A DNA stretch of 51,892 nucleotides, from assembly GCA_002703245.1 (NCBI GenBank), contig NZTV01000046.1, positions 1 to 51,892 of the forward strand. Reading direction: 5' to 3'. A program made the translations under genes and the position numbers. Below the pieces are notes generated by a model. The model was not told the origin of the DNA. It did not search any database and worked only from the letters and a program-made list of their open reading frames with translations. This document shows positions 8,567 through 16,724 of this stretch, piece after piece (position 1 is the stretch's first letter; each line of letters opens with the position of its first letter). The DNA is from Microbacterium sp. Lineage in GTDB: Bacteria; Actinomycetota; Actinomycetes; Actinomycetales; Microbacteriaceae.

Positions 8567-9310
8567 TCACGGCAGCCCCTCCCGTTCCGGCACGTCCTCC
8601 GGCTCGTCCGGCGCCGCACCGTCCCGGCCGAGCCAGTTCGTCCACCCCACCACGATGGCCACGATCGCGGCCACGAGCACGGGGAGGCCGGGCATGAGTG
8701 CGGGTGTGAGGATCGTCGCGACCACGGCGGCGACGACACCCACCGCGATCGGCTGCCGGGCCCGCAGTCTCGGCCACAGCAACGCGAGGAAGGCCGCCGC
8801 CGCGGCGGCATCCAGCCCGTACGCGCGGGGATCGCCCAGCACGTCGCCGAGCAGGGCGCCCGCGAGCGTCGACAGGTTCCAGCCGACGTAGATCCCGATA
8901 CCGGTCACCCAGAACCCGATCGTCCGGGCACGCGGTGTGCGCCGGGCGAGGGAGACGGCGGTGGACTCGTCGATCGTGAACTGTGCGGCGGCGAGGCGCC
9001 GGGCGAATCCGCGACCGATCACCGGGGACATCCGCATCCCGTAGGCCACGTTGCGTACCCCCAGCAGCGCGGCCGAGGCGATCGCCGCCGGCGCGGCGGC
9101 CACCCCGCCGGCGGCGACCACCCCGACGAAGGCGAACTGCGAACCGCCCGTGAACATCAACAGGCTCAGCACGCACGTCTGCCACACGTCCAGCCCGGAT
9201 GCCACCGCGAGAGCACCGAAGGAGACACCGTAGGCGCTGGTGGCGGCGGCCACGCCCAGTGCCTCGCGCCACGCCGCGCGTGCGTCTGCCTCTGGGTCTA
9301 CGTCGTCCAT
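8567..9310 (-). CDS. azlC: AzlC-family branched-chain amino acid exporter subunit
   Basis: The 247-residue membrane protein has the AzlC signature near its start: AAATSAYGVSFGALAVASGL and LLMFTGGSQFAFVGVVAAGG. About seven membrane segments follow, including LLGVRNVAYGMRMSP and FTIDESTAVSLAR. The family exports branched-chain amino acids with AzlD. The ATG at 9310 with GAGCGG upstream was chosen because homology begins just after it and the frame further upstream is low-complexity arginine-rich. A small open frame with a strong Shine-Dalgarno site precedes it (9345-9389). Confidence 0.87.
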   Translation of the reverse strand: MDDVDPEADARAAWREALGVAAATSAYGVSFGALAVASGLDVWQTCVLSLLMFTGGSQFAFVGVVAAGGVAAAPAAIASAALLGVRNVAYGMRMSPVIGRGFARRLAAAQFTIDESTAVSLARRTPRARTIGFWVTGIGIYVGWNLSTLAGALLGDVLGDPRAYGLDAAAAAAFLALLWPRLRARQPIAVGVVAAVVATILTPALMPGLPVLVAAIVAIVVGWTNWLGRDGAAPDEPEDVPEREGLP

Positions 9311-9344
9311 CCGCTCACCGATCGTTCCTCGACACGCCCGCCGG

Positions 9345-9389
9345 TCACCGCGGGCACGGCGCCTCATCCGCCGAAGGGGTCGACGACAC
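9345..9389 (-). other. Possible 14-codon leader ORF before azlCD
   Basis: In the gap between typA and azlC, an unusually good ribosome-binding site (AAGGGAGGAA) lies 6 bases before a GTG. This opens a 14-codon frame (MSSTPSADEAPCPR) ending in TGA 34 bases before the azlC start. It could be a leader peptide, or the site could be chance. The rest of the 187-base gap holds no other feature that can be supported. Confidence 0.2.
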
Positions 9390-9497
9390 CGGAGATTCCT
9401 CCCTTGTCGCCGCGCCGATCCTCGGGAACAGGGTGCGCCTCTCCCGGATATCCTGCGTCCTTCACGCCGCGACGATCGTGCGGCGCACCGGAGCGGG

Positions 9498-11411
9498 TCA
9501 GGCGTTGGCGTCCTGGCGCTTGAGACGGCTGGTCTGGCGGGCACGCTCGGTCTGGTCGAGGATGACCTTGCGGATCCGCACCCGCTCCGGGGTGACCTCG
9601 ACGCACTCGTCCTCGCGGGCGAACTCCAGGCACTCCTCGAGCGAGAGCTGGCGCGGCGGGGTGAGCTTCTCGAGCTCATCCGCCGTCGACGAGCGCATGT
9701 TCGTGAGCTTCTTCTCCTTGGTGATGTTCACATCCATGTCCTCGGAGCGGGTGTTCTCCCCCACGACCATGCCTTCGTACACCTCCTCGGTGGGCTGCAC
9801 GAAGAACGACATCCGCTCCTGCAGGGCCATCATCGCGAACGGCGTCACCACGCCGGCGCGGTCGGCGACGATCGAGCCGTTCTGGCGCGCGACGATCTGA
9901 CCGGCCCAGTCGTCGTAGCCGTGCGAGATGGCGTTGGCGATGCCGGTGCCGCGGGTGGCGGAGAGGAACTCGGTGCGGAAGCCGATGAGGCCACGCGACG
10001 GGACGACGAACTCCATGCGGACCCAACCGGTGCCGTGGTTGACCATCGTCTCCATGCGACCCTTGCGGCCCGCCATGAGCTGGGTGATCGCCCCGAGGTA
10101 CTCCTCGGGGGCATCGATCGTCAGGTGCTCGAAGGGCTCCTGGACCTTCCCGTTCTCACTCCGACGCGTGACCACCTGCGGCTTGCCGACGGTGAGCTCG
10201 AAACCCTCACGGCGCATGTTCTCCACGAGGATCGCCAGAGCCAGCTCGCCGCGGCCCTGCACCTCCCACGCGTCGGGGCGCCCGATGTCGACCACCTTGA
10301 GCGACACGTTGCCGATGAGTTCGCGGTCCAGGCGGTCCTTGACCATGCGGGCGGTGAGTTTGTGCCCCTTGACCTTGCCGACCAGCGGCGAGGTGTTGGT
10401 GCCGATGGTCATCGAGATGGCGGGGTCATCGACCGTGATGGCCTTGAGCGGCCGGACGTCCTCGGGGTCGGCGATGGTCTCGCCGATGGTGATGTCCTCG
10501 AAGCCGGCGATCGCGACGATGTCGCCGGGGCCGGCGGAATCGGCCGGGTAGCGCTCGAGCGCGCGGGTCTTCAGCAGCTCGGTGATGCGGGCGTTGGAGT
10601 GGGTGCCGTCGTGGCGCACCCAGGCCACGGTCTGACCCTTCTTCAGCGTGCCGTTGAACACCCGCAGCAGCGCCAGTCGGCCCAGGAACGGGCTCGAGTC
10701 GAGGTTGGTCACCCACGCCTGCAGCGGCGCCTCATCGTCGTACGCCGGCGCGGGGACGTGCTCGAGGATCGCTTCGAACAGCGGCTCGAGGTCGTCGTTG
10801 TCGGGCAGGTCGCCGTTGGCGGGGCGGGTGCGCGAAGCGGCCCCGGCGCGTCCGGAGGCGTAGACGACGGGGACGTCGAGGAGGGCATCGACGTCCAGGT
10901 CGGGGACATCCTCCTGCAGGTCGGAGGCCAGACCCAGCAGCAGGTCGTGCGCCTCCTCCTCCACCTCCGCGATGCGCGCGTCGGGACGATCGGTCTTGTT
11001 CACGAGCAGAATCACCGGGAGCTTCGCCTCGAGCGCCTTGCGCAACACGAAACGGGTCTGCGGAAGAGGCCCCTCGGACGCATCGACCAACAGCACGACA
11101 CCGTCGACCATCGACAGGCCGCGCTCGACCTCGCCACCGAAGTCGGCGTGGCCCGGGGTGTCGATGACGTTGATCGTCACGGCTTCGTCGGTGTGGGCGC
11201 CGTTGTAGGTGATCGCGGTGTTCTTGGCGAGGATCGTGATCCCCTTCTCGCGCTCCAGGTCGTTGGAGTCCATCGCGCGTTCCTCGACGTTCGAGTGGTC
11301 GCCGAACGACCCCGTCTGCCGCAGCATGGCATCCACCAGAGTGGTCTTGCCGTGGTCGACGTGAGCGACGATCGCGACGTTGCGGAGGTCGGTGCGAAGG
11401 GCGTGCGCCAT
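9498..11411 (-). CDS. typA: Ribosome-associated GTPase TypA/BipA
   Basis: The 637-residue translational GTPase contains the G1 motif [10 protein letters not shown] near residue 20, the switch I region [15 protein letters not shown]3 [15 protein letters not shown] and G4 [12 protein letters not shown]-like domains and the BipA-specific C-terminal domain follow. It works on ribosomes during assembly and stress. The start [21 protein letters not shown] was chosen because AAGGAC lies upstream and the family begins here; an earlier in-frame start reads through the promoter. A perfect GCCCGG/CCGGGC stem followed by ATTTT lies in the leader. Ordinary chromosomal gene. Confidence 0.95.
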   Translation of the reverse strand: MAHALRTDLRNVAIVAHVDHGKTTLVDAMLRQTGSFGDHSNVEERAMDSNDLEREKGITILAKNTAITYNGAHTDEAVTINVIDTPGHADFGGEVERGLSMVDGVVLLVDASEGPLPQTRFVLRKALEAKLPVILLVNKTDRPDARIAEVEEEAHDLLLGLASDLQEDVPDLDVDALLDVPVVYASGRAGAASRTRPANGDLPDNDDLEPLFEAILEHVPAPAYDDEAPLQAWVTNLDSSPFLGRLALLRVFNGTLKKGQTVAWVRHDGTHSNARITELLKTRALERYPADSAGPGDIVAIAGFEDITIGETIADPEDVRPLKAITVDDPAISMTIGTNTSPLVGKVKGHKLTARMVKDRLDRELIGNVSLKVVDIGRPDAWEVQGRGELALAILVENMRREGFELTVGKPQVVTRRSENGKVQEPFEHLTIDAPEEYLGAITQLMAGRKGRMETMVNHGTGWVRMEFVVPSRGLIGFRTEFLSATRGTGIANAISHGYDDWAGQIVARQNGSIVADRAGVVTPFAMMALQERMSFFVQPTEEVYEGMVVGENTRSEDMDVNITKEKKLTNMRSSTADELEKLTPPRQLSLEECLEFAREDECVEVTPERVRIRKVILDQTERARQTSRLKRQDANA

Positions 11412-11460
11412 GGGGGTGTCCTTGCCGAGTGAGGGAAAATGCCCGGAACCGGGCTTTCCC

Positions 11461-11466
11461 ACTCTA
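11461..11466 (-). promoter_or_regulatory. Candidate typA -10 box
   Basis: TAGAGT lies about 50 bases before the typA ATG. GTGACA 20 bases upstream is a poor -35 at non-ideal spacing. A GCCCGG-TT-CCGGGC stem then ATTTT follows in the transcribed leader and could act as an attenuator, or as the end of the upstream ABC operon. Confidence 0.35.
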
Positions 11467-11491
11467 CCGGGCGCCTCCGCGCACCCTGTCA

Positions 11492-11508
11492 CGAGGCTCT
11501 CAGCCTCG
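11492..11508 (-). terminator. Hairpin after the ABC ATPase gene
   Basis: CGAGGCT (11492-11498) and AGCCTCG (11502-11508) form a perfect 7-base stem with a 3-base loop. It lies 42 bases past the stop of the fused ATPase gene and before the typA promoter. There is no U-tract, so termination is plausible but unproven. Confidence 0.4.
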
Positions 11509-11549
11509 GCACACGCGCGCCCTATCCGGTGCGCGCCGACCGCGGCGGA

Positions 11550-13223
11550 CTACTCGCCTTTGGCGGCCGAACGCGCCTCGCGACGCGCCCGCTGCTCGTC
11601 GGGATCCGGGACCGGCACCGCCGAGATGAGGCGCTGCGTGTACGGGTCCTGAGGGTCGCGCAAGATCTGATCGCGCGTGCCGATCTCCACGAGCTTTCCC
11701 TTGTGCATCACCGCGATGCGGTCGGCGAGCTGGTCCACGACCGCCAGGTCGTGGGTGACGAACAGGCACCCGAAGCCGAGATCGCGCTGCAGATCCTGGA
11801 ACAGCTCGAGCACACGCGCCTGCACCGACACGTCGAGCGCGCTGGTGGGCTCGTCCGCGACCAACAGTTTCGGCTTCAGCGCCAGGGCACGGGCGATGCC
11901 GATGCGCTGACGTTGACCGCCGGACAGTTCGTGCGGGTAGCGGTTGCGCATCGATCGGGGCAACTCCACCGCGTCCAGCAGCTCCTCGACGCGCTGGTTC
12001 ATCTCCTTGCGTCCGAAACCACCGGCCAGCAGGAGCGGCTCGGCGATCGACTCGCCGACCGGGATGCGCGGGTTCAGCGACGATCCCGGGTCCTGGAAGA
12101 CGATCCCGATGTCGCGTCGGACGCTTCGCAGGTCTCCGCGCGACACGCCCGACATCTTGCGTCCGGCCACCTCGAGCTCGCCGGAGTGCACCGGCAACAG
12201 GCCGATCGCGGCGCGGCCGATCGTCGTCTTCCCCGAACCCGACTCACCGACCAGGCCGACCACCTCGCCCTTGCGGATGTCCAGGTCGATGCCGTCCACG
12301 GCGCGGAACGCCGGCACCCGGCCGCGCTTGGGGTACTCGATGACGAGGTCCTTCATGTGCAGCACGTTCTCGTTCTCGAGACGCTTCGCCTTCGAGGTCT
12401 CGTCGGAGGAGGCCGTTCCCAGGTGCGGCACCGAGGCCAGCAACGCCTGGGTGTACGGGTGCTGTGCTTCCCGGAAGACATCGGCGACCTCGCCGTGTTC
12501 GACGACGGCGCCGTCCTTCATGACGATCACCTGATCGGCGAGGTCGGCGACGACACCCATGTCGTGGGTGATCAGCACGATCGCCGAGCCCATGTCGGTG
12601 TGCAGGCGCCGCATGAGGTCGAGGATTTCGGCCTGCACCGTCACGTCGAGCGCCGTGGTCGGCTCATCGGCGATGAGCAGCTTCGGGTCGTTCGACATCG
12701 ACTGCGCGATCATCGCACGCTGACGCTGACCACCCGAGAGCTGGTGCGGGAAGGAGTCGAACGCCTTCTTCGGGTCGGGCATCTCGACCTGCGCGAGCAA
12801 CTCGAGGGCGCGCGTTGCCGCCTCCGCCTTGTGCATGTTCGGGTTGTGGATCTGGAGCGCCTCCATGATCTGGTACCCGATCGTGTAGACGGGGTTCAGC
12901 GCCGTCATCGGCTCCTGGAAGATCACCGAGATCCCCTTGCCGCGCACCTTGCGCAGCTTCGCCGGAGACGCCCCGATGAGCTCGCTGCCGTCGAGCTTGG
13001 CGCTGCCCGAGGCGCGACCGTTGCCCGGCAGCAGTCCCAGCACACCCATCGAGCTGGTGCTCTTTCCCGAGCCGGACTCGCCCACGATGGCGAGCACATC
13101 CCCCGGGTGGAGGGTGTAGTTGATGCCGCGGGCGGCCGAGACCCACTCGCCCTCGACCCAGAAGTCGATGCCGAGGTCTCGCACTTCGAGCACCGGTGCG
13201 GTGCCTGCCTGCGTCTCGTTCAC
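11550..13223 (-). CDS. Fused double ATP-binding subunit of a peptide-type ABC importer
   Basis: This 557-residue protein joins two Opp/Dpp-type nucleotide-binding domains, which many bacteria encode as DppD and DppF. Domain 1 has Walker A GESGSGKST (48-56), LSGGQRQRAM (162-171) and LLIADEPTTALD. Domain 2 has Walker A GESGSGKTT (326-334), a second LSGGQRQRIG and LLVADEPTSALD. Each is followed by a C-terminal oligopeptide-type extension (HPYTQALLASVP, DPYTQRLISAVP). All motifs look catalytically intact. The GTG start follows AAAGG. It belongs with the permease and binding-protein genes on the same strand, although a reverse-oriented PH-domain gene separates it from them. Confidence 0.9.
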   Translation of the reverse strand: MNETQAGTAPVLEVRDLGIDFWVEGEWVSAARGINYTLHPGDVLAIVGESGSGKSTSSMGVLGLLPGNGRASGSAKLDGSELIGASPAKLRKVRGKGISVIFQEPMTALNPVYTIGYQIMEALQIHNPNMHKAEAATRALELLAQVEMPDPKKAFDSFPHQLSGGQRQRAMIAQSMSNDPKLLIADEPTTALDVTVQAEILDLMRRLHTDMGSAIVLITHDMGVVADLADQVIVMKDGAVVEHGEVADVFREAQHPYTQALLASVPHLGTASSDETSKAKRLENENVLHMKDLVIEYPKRGRVPAFRAVDGIDLDIRKGEVVGLVGESGSGKTTIGRAAIGLLPVHSGELEVAGRKMSGVSRGDLRSVRRDIGIVFQDPGSSLNPRIPVGESIAEPLLLAGGFGRKEMNQRVEELLDAVELPRSMRNRYPHELSGGQRQRIGIARALALKPKLLVADEPTSALDVSVQARVLELFQDLQRDLGFGCLFVTHDLAVVDQLADRIAVMHKGKLVEIGTRDQILRDPQDPYTQRLISAVPVPDPDEQRARREARSAAKGE

Positions 13224-13274
13224 GTGGTGATGCCTTTCACGAGTCGTTCATGCCGCGTCTGCGACGATAAGAGT

Positions 13275-13871
13275 GTGTCCGAAGCCCATGTGCTGCGTCC
13301 CCGGTTCGGTCGTGTTCTCTCCGCGGTGGTCATCGCGGTGTGCGCGGCCGCCGCGGTGACCGTCGTCATCCAGTCCCCGACCGCCGGCGTGCAGGCCGTT
13401 CCCCTTCTCGCCCTGTTCGCCTTCGCGATGTGGGCCGGATACTGGCGACCCGCCGTGCGGGTCGACGACGATGCGGTGATCGTCGAGAACGTCTTCCGCA
13501 CCATCCGCGTGCCGTTCACGAAGATCCAGCGCATCGATACGCGCTTCGCTCTCACGCTCTACACGCCGGGGATGCGCGTGGCCGCCTGGGCCGCGCCCGC
13601 CCCCGGTCGGCACAGCCTGATGCTGGCCCGCCGCGAACAGGGCCAGCATCTCCCCGAGTCGAGCTACCTCGCCGGAACGGTGCGCCCCGGCGATCTCGTC
13701 GGCTCCGAGTCCGGCGCCGCGGCGTACATCGTGCGCCGCCGCTGGGAGCAGTTGCGCGACGCCGGCGCCCTCGACGAGACCCTCGGAGCCATCGAGGTGC
13801 GACTGCACACCGCGACCATCGCGGTGGGCGTCGCCCTGATCGGCGCCGTGGTCCTGTCGCTGGTGCTGTAG
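13275..13871 (+). CDS. PH-domain membrane protein
   Basis: The 198-residue protein has two membrane helices near the N-terminus (about residues 14-34 and 38-54), a soluble domain (about 55-170), and a final helix (about 176-197). The soluble part, with VRVDDDAVIVENVFRTIRVPFTKIQRIDTR, matches the short bacterial PH domains of actinobacterial membrane proteins; function unknown. The GTG at 13275 was chosen because homology begins at SEAHVLRPRFGRVL and the frame upstream belongs to the opposite strand's ABC gene. It is the only plus-strand gene inside the ABC transporter cluster. Confidence 0.7.
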   Translation: MSEAHVLRPRFGRVLSAVVIAVCAAAAVTVVIQSPTAGVQAVPLLALFAFAMWAGYWRPAVRVDDDAVIVENVFRTIRVPFTKIQRIDTRFALTLYTPGMRVAAWAAPAPGRHSLMLARREQGQHLPESSYLAGTVRPGDLVGSESGAAAYIVRRRWEQLRDAGALDETLGAIEVRLHTATIAVGVALIGAVVLSLVL

Positions 13872-13882
13872 CGCGGACATCG

Positions 13883-15097
13883 TCAGGATCTCTCGCCGGT
13901 GCTGCCCGGGGCGTCATCCGCCGCGGACCCCGCGGTGAGTGCGCCGGCGCCGGTGCGGTCGGCACCGCGGGCAGCCCACCAGCGGCGCATCTCGGCCATC
14001 GGCCCGTTGAAGTTCGGCACGCGCTTCTGGCGCGGGTCGAACGCGTCGCGCAGACCGTCGCCGACGAAGTTGATGCACAGGGCGATCGCGATGATGAAGA
14101 TGCCGGGCCACCAGAACAGCCATGGGCGTGTCGAGAACGCACCTTGGTATTCGTTGATGAGCTGTCCCAGCGAGATGTCCGGCGTCCGGATACCGAAGCC
14201 GAGGAAGCTCAGCGACACTTCGATCAGGATCGCCGCGCTCATCAGCAGGGTGGCGTTCACCACGATGACCCCGACGGTGTTCGGCAGGATGTGGGTGAAG
14301 ATGATCCGTCGGTCGCTGGCACCGGCCACGCGCGCGGCATCCACGAACTCCCGTTCTCGCAGCGCGAGGAACTCCGCACGCACGAGTCGCGCCAGGCCGG
14401 TCCACGCCAGGATGCCGATGACGACACCGATGGTGACGGCGTTGCCACCGACGGTGCGGGCCAGCACGGCGGCCAGCACGAGGATCGGAATGATGATGAT
14501 GACATCGGTCAGACGCATCAGCAGCGAATCGGTGAATCCGCGGTAGAAGCCGGAGACGGCACCGATCACGGTTCCGATCACGGTGGCCAGGATGCCCACG
14601 AGGAAGACCACGAGCAGCGACTGCTGCGTGCCGCGCATCACGCGGGCGAACATGTCCTTGCCGAGGTCGTCCTGACCGAACGGGTGCTCGCCGAACTGGA
14701 GCGGCCACAGCTGGAGGGTCGGCGCTCCCCCGTTGACGATGTCGTAGCGGGTCCACCAGTCCTTCGGGTACCACCCGGCGATGCGGAACCCGTCGATCAC
14801 GAGGGTTCCGGTCGCGGGGTCGACCGTGTAGTTACCCGTCCCCCCGATGACCGTGCCCACCGAGGTGAAGGCGAGCAGCACGATGAGTGCGAACACGATC
14901 AGCGAGATGATCGCGCCCCGGTGGTGCAGGAAGCGGCGCCGCACGATCGCGCCCTGGCTGAGACCGGCGGTCGCGCGTTGCTCGATCGAGGTCTCCTGCC
15001 CGCGGTCGTCGCGGTGCTGGCTCTCGAAGTCGTCCTCGCTGGGGAGGAGGTCGTTCGGGTTGGCTTCCTGAGGGTTGTGTTGATTCTGGTTCGACAT
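13883..15097 (-). CDS. Peptide-type ABC importer permease (DppC/OppC family)
   Basis: The 404-residue permease has a hydrophilic N-terminal tail of about 60 residues, one helix, then a periplasmic-type segment containing HPFGQDDLGKDMFARVMRG, which is diagnostic for DppC/OppC proteins. The BPD-transporter core follows, with the coupling (EAA) loop VDAARVAGASDRRIIFTHILPN. A C-terminal tail rich in Gly, Ala and Arg extends past the usual end. It begins 1 base after the dppB-like stop and is translationally coupled to it. Substrate, probably peptides, is inferred from the family. Confidence 0.9.
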   Translation of the reverse strand: MSNQNQHNPQEANPNDLLPSEDDFESQHRDDRGQETSIEQRATAGLSQGAIVRRRFLHHRGAIISLIVFALIVLLAFTSVGTVIGGTGNYTVDPATGTLVIDGFRIAGWYPKDWWTRYDIVNGGAPTLQLWPLQFGEHPFGQDDLGKDMFARVMRGTQQSLLVVFLVGILATVIGTVIGAVSGFYRGFTDSLLMRLTDVIIIIPILVLAAVLARTVGGNAVTIGVVIGILAWTGLARLVRAEFLALREREFVDAARVAGASDRRIIFTHILPNTVGVIVVNATLLMSAAILIEVSLSFLGFGIRTPDISLGQLINEYQGAFSTRPWLFWWPGIFIIAIALCINFVGDGLRDAFDPRQKRVPNFNGPMAEMRRWWAARGADRTGAGALTAGSAADDAPGSTGERS

Positions 15098-15098
15098 G

Positions 15099-16646
15099 TC
15101 AGCTCACCCGGATTCGGGGGTCCAGCGCCGAGTACAGCAGGTCGGCGACGATGTTGAAGAGCACGGCGAGCACGCCGGTCACGAGGAAGAAACCCATCAT
15201 CAGGTTGACGTCGGTATGCTCCAGCGCGTCGGAGAACACCGCACCCATCCCCTTCCAGGCGAAGACCGTCTCGGTGATCACCGCGCCGCCGATCAAGCCG
15301 CCGAAGTCGAACGCGATGATCGTCGCGATGGGGATCATCGCGTTGCGGAAGGCGTGGCGCATCACCACGACCCGCTCCGACAGGCCCTTCGCACGGGCGG
15401 TGCGCACGTAGTCCTGGTTCATGACCTCGAGCAGGCTCGCACGCGAGTAGCGGGTGTACGCCGCGAGCGAGATGAGCATCAGGGTCAGGGTCGGCAGGAT
15501 CAGGTGCGTGAGTGAATCGAGCATCTGCAGCCAGTAGTCGTCGGTGCGGTCGATCGCCGGCGTCGAGGCGCCGATGGTCGAGATGACACCGCTGGAGAGC
15601 GGGATGATCGACTCGTAGGTCGCCCACCGCTGGAACATCTGGTCGAACACGAGCGGGATGGTCCCGAGCCCCGCCGCAAGCCCGACGATGCGCGCCATGT
15701 AGGCCTTGCGGTCGCCGCCGAAGATCAACCCGACGATCACACCGATCGCGACCAGCGCGACCGCGGTGATGAGGATCGTCCACCAGGCGTTGCCGAAGAA
15801 GAACAGGTACTGCAGCGGGTAGTAGAGCGCAACCGGTCCGACGACCGCGGCCAGCCCGAAGGCGATGAGCGCCGTGCGGTCTTTCAACCCCGTGGTCAGG
15901 CTCGCGACGATGAGCGCGTTGCCGATCGCGAACACGATGACGCCGACCAGGCCGATCGAGGGCTGGTCGAACCAGTTCGTGATCGTCAGGATGGCCAGGA
16001 ACACCCCACCGGCGATGCCGGTGAACACGAACGTCTTTATCCGTGTACTGAGGGACCCGCCGACGATCGCCATGAAGACGAACCCGACGACGAACGCGAA
16101 GATGATGATGAACCACCACGGGATCACCGGATCACCCAGGAACTGGTTGAAGGCGATGCCGCCGTACTGTTTCAGGATCACGGCCACCCAGAACACCGGC
16201 AGCGAGTAGAAGACGAACGTGGCGAAGGTCACCGTGTAGTCGTATCCGCTGTACTGGCGAAGCGCGGTGGTCATACCGATCGCGACACCGAACAGGATCG
16301 ACAGCACCGTTGCGACGGTGATCAGCTGGAGGGTGGAGCCCATCGCGGTGGCGATGACCTCGGTGACGGGCAGTTCGCCTCGGGCGACCGAGATGCCGAG
16401 GTCGCACTGACCGATCAGGCAGCCTGCGGCGCCGGGGAGCCACGTGAAGTAGCGGAGGGTCGGGGGGACGTCGAGCTGCAGCTTCTGAGTGAGGTCCGCG
16501 ATCAGGAACTGTGCGTTCTGATCGCGGCTCTGCCGCAGTTCTTCGAGGGGGTCGCCGGAGATGGCCGTCAGAACGTAGACGACGTAGGAGGCGACCAGAA
16601 GGACGAGAAGGGTGGCGACGAGTCGCCGGGCCACGAACGAGAGCAC
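15099..16646 (-). CDS. Enlarged peptide-type ABC importer permease (DppB/OppB family)
   Basis: This 515-residue permease is well above the usual 310-340 for DppB. The family frame is clear at both ends: MLSFVARRLVATLLVLLVAS and GSTLQLITVATVLSILFGVAIG before, and YSRASLLEVMNQDYVRTARA, GLSERVVVMRHAFRNAMIP (coupling loop) and ITETVFAWKGMG after. Between about residues 171 and 345 lies extra sequence with perhaps five or six hydrophobic helices. It replaces the short loop that normally follows the SLPVFW helix. It lies between the lipoprotein gene (78-base gap with a strong hairpin) and the second permease. Confidence 0.88.
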   Translation of the reverse strand: MLSFVARRLVATLLVLLVASYVVYVLTAISGDPLEELRQSRDQNAQFLIADLTQKLQLDVPPTLRYFTWLPGAAGCLIGQCDLGISVARGELPVTEVIATAMGSTLQLITVATVLSILFGVAIGMTTALRQYSGYDYTVTFATFVFYSLPVFWVAVILKQYGGIAFNQFLGDPVIPWWFIIIFAFVVGFVFMAIVGGSLSTRIKTFVFTGIAGGVFLAILTITNWFDQPSIGLVGVIVFAIGNALIVASLTTGLKDRTALIAFGLAAVVGPVALYYPLQYLFFFGNAWWTILITAVALVAIGVIVGLIFGGDRKAYMARIVGLAAGLGTIPLVFDQMFQRWATYESIIPLSSGVISTIGASTPAIDRTDDYWLQMLDSLTHLILPTLTLMLISLAAYTRYSRASLLEVMNQDYVRTARAKGLSERVVVMRHAFRNAMIPIATIIAFDFGGLIGGAVITETVFAWKGMGAVFSDALEHTDVNLMMGFFLVTGVLAVLFNIVADLLYSALDPRIRVS

Positions 16647-16677
16647 CGAGAGGGTCCTTAGGGTAATCCAACGTGGA

Positions 16678-16710
16678 TGGTGGGCCGGATGCGGAGCACC
16701 CGGCCCACCA
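16678..16710 (-). other. Intercistronic stem-loop after the binding-protein gene
   Basis: TGGTGGGCCGG and CCGGCCCACCA form a perfect 11-base stem around an 11-base loop in the gap between the lipoprotein and first permease genes. Such structures often shield the upstream message and keep the binding protein more abundant than the membrane subunits; partial termination is the alternative. No U-tract follows. Confidence 0.5.
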
Positions 16711-16724
16711 CCTATGCGGTTCGC

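Noticed and set aside
9240..11432. Long plus-strand open frame antisense to typA
   Set aside because: It mirrors typA codon by codon, has compositionally biased His/Arg/Asp-rich product and no family resemblance; this is a GC-skew shadow.
11439..13274. Upstream part of the frame that ends in the PH-domain gene
   Set aside because: It is antisense to the fused ATPase gene; only the last 198 codons have membrane helices and the PH-like domain, and a GTG start lies at that junction.
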